Source: Paralithodes platypus (lineage: Eukaryota > Arthropoda > Malacostraca > Decapoda > Lithodidae). From it: DNA of 64,000 bases. Below the pieces are notes generated by a model that was not told the DNA's origin, made no database searches, and saw only the letters and a list, made by a program, of their open reading frames with translations. Shown piece after piece: positions 55,142 to 64,000 of this stretch. Numbering within the stretch: position 1 is the first letter of the stretch; each line of letters begins with the position of its first letter. The translations under genes and the position numbers were made by a program. The DNA is taken from assembly GCA_032716605.1 (NCBI GenBank), contig CM064501.1, positions 19,696,687 to 19,760,686 of the forward strand. The letters run 5' to 3'.

Positions 55142-56409
55142 CTACTATCAAAATTTAAAAATCTAACTTCTAAAGTGGAAAACATCGAAAACATCCTATC
55201 CATCTCTCCTTTTGCATACATCTCCATCTTGGGTGATTTCAATGTTCCCCACCACCAATGGCTCTCCTCTCATTTCAACGACTAACCTGATGAACAAGTC
55301 TACAATTTTTCTATCCTAAATGACCTACCCTGATCCCAGACCGCCTAGGAGATCGGCCCAACATCCTTCACTTGTTTCTAACACCTACTCCTTCTGCTTA
55401 CACTGTAAACCATCTCTCTCCGTTGGGATCCTCTGATCACAACCTTATCTCTGTTACCTGTCCTATCTCTCCTGTGTGGCCATCTGATCCTCCCAGCCGG
55501 CGGTGCTGGTGGTATTTTGGCATCGCTAATTGAGAGGCTCTACTGCAGCACTTCTTTGCCTTTCCCTGGAATTATTTTTGCTTCCGTGGCCGAGGACCCT
55601 CAGATAGTGCCGAGTGCATTACTAAGGCGATCATGTCAGGCATGGAGGAATACATTACATTTTCTTTTTCTCAGACTAATGCACATAAACATTTGCTTAC
55701 TCACACTTGTTTTACTGCTGTCCACAAAAAAGATTACGCATACAGACAGTAGCAGCACCTTCAAGCTCATGAATCTAGAACCTTTATTTTGCTGCTTGGA
55801 ATCCAACTTGCCAAAAACTCTTTCATCAATAGTCAATGTAATCAACTTTCAAATTCTAGCTCTTCCCAAGCTTTCTGGCACCTAACCTCTCCAATAACAT
55901 TACTTCCTCGTTTTGCCCACCTCTTTTCCACTCAGTTGGCACCACCATCCCTTCTTCCTCTGACATAGCTGAACTTTTTACTAAAGATTTTACTAAAAAT
56001 TCAACCTTGGACAATTCCGGTGCTGTTCCTCCTTTTCCACCACCCTCTGCCTAATTTTATAATATCTTCCAAAGATGTACTTTTTGCCCTTTCTAGGCAT
56101 AATACTAAGAAGACGTACAGGCCAGATGGTGTCCCGGCCTCCTGTTGTATTAAAACAATGTGCTTCTGTGCTGACTCCTTGTCTAGGTAAACTCTTCCGC
56201 CTGTCTTTCATCTAACGTCTTTCCTTCTTGCTGGAGTTTTGCTCTCATTCAACTTGTAACAAAGAATGGTGACCGCTCTCAACCCTCCAACTATCGTTCA
56301 ATTTCCCTCACATCTTGTATCTTTAAAGTTTTAATATCTATACTTAATTCAAAATGTCTTAAGCATCTGACTTCCCATAACCTTCTTTCAGTTCGCCTGT
56401 ATGTCTTCC

Positions 56410-56808
56410 TTAACACTTACGATGTGGTTATATTTCCGCTTTTTTAGGGCTCATTCAGGCACTTCTGAATGATTAAAAAAGTGTCTGAATTAAATTAAAT
56501 GTATTCAGCCAAAAACTAGATAAAAATAGCTTCAAAATGACACCAGAACAAGCTTCGTAGCGCACAGGGTTTATCCACAGCGTTACCATAGACATCGGCA
56601 AATATTCGCTAACAATGAGCAATGTCATGCTACATTTGCCTTTGGCATCGCTGCATATGTCTAGCGAGACATGGCTGAACCTCCTCAGTGCCCCGGCCGC
56701 CTGCCGCACTCCCACTCACTCGGACTCATTTCCACAGGCTTTAAGAACCTGCAAATTGCTATAAATTGCCATGGCGTTCCCGAACGGTCCCCGCAGCCAA
56801 TGGATTAA
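56410..56808. mobile_element. TTAA-flanked insertion in the decayed LINE
   Basis: TTAA occurs at both junctions (56410-56413 and 56805-56808), and the LINE frame resumes exactly. The terminal repeats are weak. Part of it (about 56508-56600) resembles 57876-57975 inside the next MITE. Confidence 0.6.
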
Positions 56809-57168
56809 ACGCCGCACTACAGGTGATCTACTTTCCTATCTTACTAACTCTTGGTCATCCTCCTTTCGGGACTACGGTGAGACTTTTTCTATTGCGCTAG
56901 ACATATCAAAAGCTTTTGATAGTCTGGCACAAATCACTTATTTCCAGACGAGCTTCTTTTGGCTTCTATCCCTCTATCTGTGCCTTTATCTCAAATTTCC
57001 TTTCCGGTCATTCTATAGCTGTGGTTGTGGAATCGTGGATGGCCATCGTTCACTTCCTCACTCTATCAACTCTCGTATTCCGCAGGGTTCTGTCCTATCC
57101 CCAATCCTATTTCTTATTTTCATTAATGATCTCCTTAACTGTACCTCTAGCCCTATTCACTCATATAG

Positions 57169-58565
57169 GCGATGAATTTAATTAAAGCGATCACCGCTCA
57201 GTAACCTTTAACATTAACATCGATAACGTCAAACCATATGAAAACCAGGAGAAAGTACTTAATTTCAAGAGGCTGACTTTCACAAGCTGAAAAACATCCT
57301 CAATGTTACCAATTAGAAGTTCATAAACCACCTAACAGACATAAAGAAAATTTTGGAAACGTTATCAAACATATATAATAATGCTGTAGAATCTTGCATA
57401 CCAGTCCAAAACAGACGTTCAAATCGAAAGAATAAACCTTAATGGCGGAATAAGGAAATCAAAGATTGTCTATTAGCAAAGAAACTCGCCCATGAAGCTT
57501 TCTACTGGACCAAATTTCAAAATTATAGGGAAATGTTCACCAATCTCCGTCGTAAAGCAAATAAATTTATTTAACAGAGCAAAAACAGGTATAAACAATA
57601 TATTACGAACTCAAGAAACTCAAATCCAAAAGAGTTTTATAGCTATATATGATGTAAAAAAGTAGTTACCTCGACAAGTGGCCCGCTAGTTGACGAAAAA
57701 GGGGAACAAATTGATGATGTAACTCAAATGAGCAACACTCTCAATAACTTTCTTATGTCAGTGTTTATTGAGGAAGACATTACCCTTCTCTAGCGGGTGC
57801 TCTGTGGCCGTTTTGGGCCTTTCTGGGCCGTTCTGACTGCTATATCAACCATCAGTATGAAAGGAACTGTATTGCGCCGAAAACTAGGTGGAAATCGCTA
57901 CACAATGACGCCACATACAGCTACGTAGCACTCGTGGAGCACTGACAGTGTTACCTCGAAGATGGAAGTTTAGCTGATTTTGCTACCTTGCTCACTTTTA
58001 GCGAACTATTGGTTACACTGTCATCCTCACGCGCGGTGGGGGAACTGGAGTTAGTGTGGGCCGGGAGGCCACAGATGTCGGACGTATGGATCATTACTAT
58101 CCCACCCATTTTCACTCGATTTCCACCATTTTTTCACCCGTTTTTTGCCAGTTTTTTCAACTCGACTTATGTGGTGAGCCGCTTTTTAAGGGTTAAATCT
58201 GTTCCTAATATTCCGCCAGTTCAAATTAATAACTGCAATGCCCTATGCAACATTGAAATTACAAACATCTCAGATGTCATATCCAAACTAAAATCCAGAA
58301 TATCCCCTGGACCCGACAAATTTACGCCAAAAGTCATTAAAGAAGTAAAAGATTAAATCTCTAAACCACTAACCCTTCACTTTAACAAATTGATATAAAA
58401 CAATAAAGTCCCCAAAGAAAGGAAATTAGCTAACATAATAACCATTTAAAAAAAAATGAAATAAGCTCTGCCTGGCAACTATCGCCCAATAAGCTTCACC
58501 TCAATTATATGCAAACTGCTTGAAGCAATAGTCCGAAATATAATTGTAAGCCATCATAAACATTC
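57169..58565 (+). pseudogene. Decayed CR1-like LINE fragment
   Basis: It follows the protein of the 6919-9606 LINE: GDEFN then SDHRSVTF (endonuclease end), KEFYSYI, KKVVTSTSGPLVDE, MSN, then after a MITE (57783-58192) IPPVQINN, ISPGPDKFTPKVIKE, LPGNYRPISFTSIICKLLE. Several stops and shifts are present. It is broken off at about 58565 before the RT palm. Confidence 0.75.
57783..58192. mobile_element. 410-bp MITE with CCCTT ends and TTA target duplication
   Basis: TTA lies at 57780-57782 and 58193-58195. The ends are cccttctctagcgg and, complemented, cccttaaaaagcgg. The LINE frame is restored across it. A 3-bp TTA target fits PIF/Harbinger-like elements. It is related to the 47137-47601 MITE. 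Confidence 0.7.
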
Positions 58566-60480
58566 CCGTAAGGAAGCGACGTGCTCGCGGCCCCGGCAAT
58601 CGCCGGGGTCGCGTCTACCGCCCTCCACCTCTACCTCTACCATGCCTAACGTCCAACCTGGCAGTTCCGAGGTAGGGACGGAGGGAGCTGAGTCAACTCC
58701 CAGGGGGGTCTAGTGACAGATATGTGGAACCTAATGTGAATTTTGCTATCCCAAAGTTAGATTCAACACTTAGTCAGGCTCCTATGGTGTCTCAAAAAGT
58801 TCTAGCGGAACAGTATAGAGGATACACTGTGAGTGAGCCATATGGCTATGACACAGGTTCACAATGCTTTCAGAGTTCTCAGTTTATCCCTGATTAACAG
58901 ACTAGAGTAGAGCAAGGCCGCAGTGTGTGGAGACACCCTGAAGCCTTGCGAACAGAACCCTTGAACCAATACCCGGCGGATGATAGAGGGAGTGAAAATA
59001 TTGACAATATCCTCTCTTCCGTCCCTGACCTAATATGGCCAGGTAGTGAACAGTTAACATCTGAATCCCGGCAACAACCAGAAGAGATGGAGGTTACAAG
59101 GCAAGAGCCAGAGGACTTAGAACAGTTATCTTCAGCTCAAGCTGAGCCAGTTGAGGAAGGGTCAGAGGTAGGGTCTGAGTCATCTAAGGGTTCCCAGAAA
59201 CAGTATTTCACCAGGAAGGACCTAGATTACATTCTCCATAATATGATGCAACAACATAATGTACCACCTAAGTCACAGGAAACTCCCACAGCCGTACCGG
59301 GAGCTCCTCCGATTGGGTGTGTTGTGCAGCCATTAGTGCCAACCAGAGTCGCTGTTCCATCTAGTATGCCACCCTCCCTACCTAACGTAACTCAACCTAC
59401 TACTTCTGCCAGTAGTATTCAAGGTCCGGCGTTAACTACCACTAACGTGCATGTTATTACGTACATTAATCCCCCTCCTTTAGAAAAGGTTCCGATAAAG
59501 AAAAGTCCTATGCCTTTACTTTACGGTCCCGATTGCTCATGGGTGACTATCATGGCACAAAATCCAGCCATAGCACAAACGACAATCGCGGGGAGCTCCC
59601 AGTCCCGAGTGAGTGGGTAATCCAGACGAACAAAAGTAGAAAATTAAGGGCAAAAGACACACAGGGTCATATTTTAGATGTAGCTGTCAAAGCCATCCCT
59701 AATGTTTATTCCTATGAGTATTTCGTGTATTCCCCCACTCCAGCTATTCCTCCGGCCTCCTCTGCCCGACTATTTGCGGATTAGTCCAAGACTGACGGCA
59801 TGAATGACATAAAAGTCCTAGCCACGCTCACGCCGGAACTGGATACACTTCCGGTGAGCGACCAGTCCGGCAATCCAGTCCTGCAGGTGGGACAGGTAGG
59901 TTCATGCCCTTGGGTGGACTGGGAAATTGAAGCGCAAAGTTTGCGGCGATAATAACGTCAAAATCCTCCCACCAAATACCTCAAGAGAATCATAGTTGGT
60001 TCTCTTTGCCTATCACAAAAGCCGGAGGAGTTCCGCCTGCTCTTTTTTATTTTTTTACCGCCCCTAAATTAGCTTTACAGGAGCCCTTTTCAACTCCTCT
60101 CCGGCACATCAGGACAGAGATTTTAAATTGAGACATAAAGCTTTCAGGCTCTTCTCCCAGTTCTTGTTAAGTCGCCAAATAGCCCAGTCCCTCAATAGAA
60201 CGATAGATGCTATTAATAACACAGATGTTAGGAAAGCCACGGAGTTATCCCGCTGGCTCCTATTACAGAACTCTATTCAATCTCTGGGCGACGTCAGGAT
60301 ATCCTTGTTGGAGGCTGTCCGCGCAAGTCAGGACCTATGGGTCTACCTGGTGAAAAAGTTACCAGAAGATATTGGTAGCCGGGTAATCCTTACACCAGTG
60401 TTGACGCCTGCTTTACTTTGACCCAACACTTGGAAAACAGTCTTCAATATGGTAGATACTGTCAAGCAGGGTGCTTTCCA
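58566..60480 (+). pseudogene. Unassigned retroelement-like ORFs
   Basis: A basic start (RKRRARGPGNRRGR) is followed by an acidic Gln/Glu/Ser-rich frame (58925-59620) with TRKDLDYILHNMMQQH. A shifted frame continues it (to 59784: QTNKSRKLRAKDTQGH), and a helical segment follows at 60128-60421 (LSRWLLLQNSIQSLGDVRISLLEAVRAS, split by me only to show the helix). Several stops lie between them. The composition suggests a Gag-like protein, possibly of a DIRS or other retroelement. I cannot name it with confidence, and no RT is nearby. Confidence 0.35.
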
Positions 60481-61619
60481 GGCTAGGTATTATGTTCTGA
60501 GCTGATGACTGGACATCCGAACCCCTGAACTTTCCCCCCCCCCCCCCCCCTCCCCACTAGTAACTACTGAAATCTTCTCACCCGCCTAGCGAACCCTCAG
60601 ATTTCCCGGAATAAACCACCTGACACTCTTATCTATTCGCCACCTGCTTCATGGAGCGCCATCTGTGTATCTGCTACGACTATTCTTTCATTCACTAGAG
60701 TTGCGTATCTTATAAATTATTTATATTCTTGTACTAAAATGATGATGATGATGATGACCAGAATTAATGTGAAGAGTAGTCCTAATTTAGAGAATCAGTT
60801 GACCTTGTGATATCGCTCCGGTGGTTAGCTCCTGTGAGGGCTGTGTGAGCTACCTCCAGCCCCTGTGTCGTCCGTGGAGAACTTGACGTATTGGATTATG
60901 CTATACGAGTTCAGATAAGTGGGAAAAGTTGGGAATGAGCTTGGGCGGTTTTTAATCTTATTAATTTTGTTATATTGTTATTAGTTATATTTATGATTTA
61001 TTCATTTGTTATGTAATTTAATTTTGCTCAGAGTTGTTTCTTTATATTTAATTATTTTAATCCATTAGTATACTTTCTGGTAAAGCGTGTGACTTTATGA
61101 TTTAACTAGTTTTGGCTTTATTCATTATAATATTCATTTAATCAATCATTATCTAATATATTTTCTAATTCTAAGAGAAATCTAAAATCAATATTTATCT
61201 TAATATTATTTTAGGTTTGTACATTTATATTTATCAAATCTCATTAGTTGTCTTTCTTTGGAAGCATTGGTATTATGCTATATCTATCATGCCTTTAATT
61301 TGGGATTAGTAAATTAATATGATGACTATATTTTCTTTACCTCTATTGATAAGTTGAGTGATTATAATTCCCTCATAAATACAGATTTTCCAACATTGAC
61401 AGTGAATCAATTGAACTGTATTGCTGATGTTCAATAATTTGTGTTGGGGACTAAGTTCTTAGACAGAGGCCTATATAGTATTTTATCTAAGGAATATATT
61501 ACCTCTGTTGATATATAATAATGTTCTCCTAGTTTATTTGTTGTCTCCTATAGTGAGCTCAGATATAATTGGAGAACCGCATAGTGGTAATATCCTATTA
61601 ATTCAACTTGGTCTGTAAC
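60481..61619 (+). other. AT-rich sequence including the probable 5' LTR of element D
   Basis: It starts with a C-run (about 60534-60551). A (GAT)n run lies near 60740-60758. The end at about 61619 (tctgtaaca) is directly followed by a primer binding site, so the last several hundred bases are probably LTR. The LTR start cannot be fixed without the other LTR, which is outside the window. Confidence 0.5.
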
Positions 61620-61622
61620 ATA

Positions 61623-61640
61623 ATGGGGGCCTGTCCGGGA
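61623..61640 (+). other. Primer binding site of element D
   Basis: TGGGGGCCTGTCCGGGAG after TAACATAA. It is close to the tRNA-Pro type site of many retroelements and unlike the TGGCGACC sites of A, B and C. Confidence 0.6.
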
Positions 61641-62733
61641 GATCTATGAACTTCTGTTGGCGTCTGTACATCACTTAACTATCTCTAGAGGATTATCTGT
61701 ATTTTTGTATCTATTGGTTAATCATGTAGTTTCGGCTTTGCTAGTGTAAACTTTGGACATTCTTAGATTTTGTTTACACTCTTTAAACGTGACGACTTAT
61801 AACGGCATTAGTTAGTTTCGTCTACTTTTGCGTTATCATTAATGAGTGTGGATGGTTTACCTGCATTCTTTAGTATACTAACTTAAAACCGCATTCCCTT
61901 CATTTAACAAATAGGTTTGCGTTAGTACTATTATTTAATGTGGATACCCTAGCTTATTCTAGTATGGACAGTGATCAGATGGCTTAGAGTGATTTTACTA
62001 ATTTTGATGACTACCACAGGAATAGGTAACGCCCCTCACAGTTTATAGGAATTCCAACTTTTTATTAATGTTTAAGCAGAAACATCAGTTCGTTTTTTTA
62101 TCAGTCCCATAGAGAACCCATTGTTTATCCAAATTCAATTAACATTTGGGCTCCCTTGTGACTCGGAGACAAGGTGAAATGTCTTGCTCCACAGTCTTCC
62201 CTTAATTCAATTAACATTTGGGCTCCCTTGTGACTCGGAGACAAGGTGAAATGTCTTGCTCCACAGTCTTCCCTTAATTCTCATCCGGATCATCCCGTAC
62301 TAGAATTACAGCTTCGAAGACTCTTAAAATATTTCTACCCTCCCATACCAAATGCAGTCTGGGAGATCGAACAATCACCATAATCAAATTCCATGAACAA
62401 ATATCTCTCCGGTACTTGTAACCGTAATAGTTTGTTTATCTATTGGGATTGTTCCTGTGAGTAACTTGGTTTAGTTCAGTTTAAACAAATTGCTGGAGTT
62501 TTGTTTTTCCTCTCTGCCCCAAATATGATAATTTTGCCATGCATTAGTCCCGTGGACTAGACGTATTAATGCATCCAACTGAACCAGGGTACTTCACCTC
62601 TTAACCACAATTGATAATATGTTGCTGTTTTAACTAGTCACTGCTCAAGAATTCCTATAACATTACCATATAGGCTGATCATTTACTCTTTGTTCTTACT
62701 CTGGGCAGTTAAGCGGCAACCTCATTTATATTC
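61641..62733 (+). other. Leader of element D with a 72-bp tandem duplication
   Basis: Noncoding, AT-rich. A perfect direct duplication of a 72-bp unit (62132-62203 and 62204-62275) begins aattcaattaacatttgggc. A long leader before gag is usual for such elements and may hold packaging signals. Confidence 0.6.
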
Positions 62734-64000
62734 TTGAAAACACACCAAGTCAGTTTACAGATCATATTGGCTTTTGAAGTTAAAGACTTTTGTCAGGCAC
62801 CTAGTCTTGCCAAGTTAACTGGTCAGTCTATTAGAAAAGAAGATTGGCGGTATATGGCTACTCACTTTGGAGTAGAAGTAGGCTTTGATGTTACTAAAGA
62901 GGTCCTAAAAAATTCAGTCCTCGAACACCTGGTACAAAATAAACTAATTAAGGCTGAATCTCTAGACTGTCTCACACCAATGGGTCTTGCTCCATTTAGC
63001 CGTATTGATAGTCAAAAGAACCCTCCTCCTTCGTTAGGTTCTTGGTCACCGGAGAAATTAGCTTGGGAGAGGGAAAACTCGAATTTGAACGACAAAAAGA
63101 GGAGAGGCTAGCAAGATTAGAGGAGCAAAAGGAGGAGAGGGTAGCAAGGTTAGAGGAGCAAAAGGAGGAGAGGCTAGCAAGATTAGAGATAGAAAAACTA
63201 AAGTTAGAAAGAGAAAAGTATGAAAGACAGTTAGCCTTGGAAAGAGAGAAACAGGAGAACCTAGCTAAACTAGAAGAGGAGAAACTGAAGTTAGAACGAG
63301 ATAGGCTAACTGCATCTCAAACTCAACACCCTCCCTTAAACCCCTCCAAGAACATGTCCTTAGTTCCAAGCTTCACGGAGGATGACCCTGACGGGTATTT
63401 TAGAACATTTGAGAAAACTGCTAGTCACTTTGGTTGGCCCAAAACTGAGTGGACATGGCTCCTTCAGGGCAAACTATCCGGCGAGGGTGCAGTTGTGTTT
63501 TCTAACTTAGACAATGTAGGAGGATATGATTTGGTGAAGACTTCAATTCTAGCAGCTTATGCCATTTCATCTGAGGGTTACCATATAAAATTTCGTAACT
63601 ACCTAAAGCCTATCCAGTCCACATTTGTAGAGTTTGCTTATGACAAAGTTAGATTGTTCAATAAATGGTTGGAGTCCACTAACACAAACTCTTGATGACC
63701 TGAAAGATTTGATAGTATTGGAGGAATTTAAAAGGAGGTTGCCGTTTAACATTATGGTGCATGTAGAAGAAAAGAAAGAAACTGATGTAATGAAAGCCGC
63801 TCAGTTAGCCAATTCCTATGCTATTCCCCACAAGACACATGGGGGTCAGGGTAACTCAAAATCACCTAACTCGAAGTCCTCCTCTAGTGATAGTACTGTC
63901 TCGGGGTGGGGGGGGGTTAAACCTTTTGAGAAGATATCTGATGTTTATAGTTATTGTAAACCACCAGGACACAACATTGATAAGTGCCCCCATCCTAACT
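62734..64000 (+). pseudogene. Gag of LTR retrotransposon D, runs off the window
   Basis: N-terminal SAP-like segment (RYMATHFGVEV, LKNSVLEHLVQNKL), then a coiled coil of direct repeats (RLARLEEQKEE), capsid VPSFTEDDPDGYFRTFEKTA and a SCAN-like end (SEGYHIKFRNYLKP, LIVLEEFKRRLPFNI). A zinc knuckle follows in which the first Cys is replaced by Tyr (YSYCKPPGHNIDKC). The frame shifts near 63080 in an A-run and again near 63683. The general plan is that of A, B and C, but the sequence is distant. Confidence 0.72.

Larger units (their letters stand above)
51890..57168 (+). pseudogene. Decayed Jockey-type LINE, interrupted twice
   Basis: Pieces 51890-52228, 55142-56409 and 56809-57168 together follow the order of a LINE like 39566-41222. 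They carry the endonuclease start (SRVPNFDSSEFSSLWLKL, CAVYLSP), endonuclease SILGDFNVPHHQW, linker, then RT (TGDLLSYLTNSWSSS, ALDISKAFD, IPQGSVLSPILFLIFIND). Many stops and frameshifts are present. The interruptions are a 2.9-kb unit (52229-55141) and a TTAA insertion (56410-56808). At 57168 it joins a CR1-like LINE copy. Confidence 0.75.

Overview
This window is eukaryotic, intron-bearing animal DNA made almost entirely of transposable elements. There is no operon structure. It holds Penelope-like elements (PLEs), CR1- and Jockey-type LINEs, Ty3/gypsy-related LTR elements, MITEs, and a long trinucleotide-phased minisatellite. The LINE and LTR protein types and the TTAA-inserted MITEs best fit an invertebrate with a large repeat-rich genome. 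A decapod crustacean is my best guess; this is inference, not proof.

Layout. 1-4018: decayed PLE with its GIY-YIG endonuclease upstream of the reverse transcriptase (Naiad-like permuted order), flanked by direct repeats. 4019-10935: minisatellite broken up by a hairpin-rich repeat module and by a CR1-like LINE (6694-9608, minus). 10924-12691 (minus): the only non-retroelement gene candidate, a spliced MADF-like gene with a TATA promoter, ending in the satellite. 13607-37161: tandem LTR-internal-LTR-internal-LTR array of family A (minus). Its second copy is split by a nearly intact element of sister family B (22007-31448, plus). 37162-39565: two PLE 3' ends pointing at each other, each with a hammerhead-ribozyme-like core. 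39566-41203: Jockey-like LINE (minus). 41238-50910: third LTR element, family C (minus), with four short DNA-transposon insertions. 50911-58565: two decayed LINEs with further insertions. 58566-60480: unassigned gag-like ORFs. About 60700-64000: 5' end of a fourth LTR element, D.

Main biological point. Families A, B and C encode pol in the order protease, integrase, reverse transcriptase, RNase H, although the RT is of Ty3/gypsy type. This is the Gmr1-like arrangement. Their Gag has a SAP-like N-terminal segment, a repeat-driven coiled coil, a SCAN-like capsid segment and a zinc knuckle. A, B and C share a primer-binding-site type, A and B share noncoding 3' sequence, and A and C share a 10-bp stem. 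Family A carries an in-frame loss of the integrase core in both copies. Several insertions can be read against their empty site inside this same window, so target-site duplications can be read directly.

Most coding regions are pseudogenes. B is the youngest: its LTRs differ, as far as I compared them, only in a C-run, and one frameshift interrupts it.
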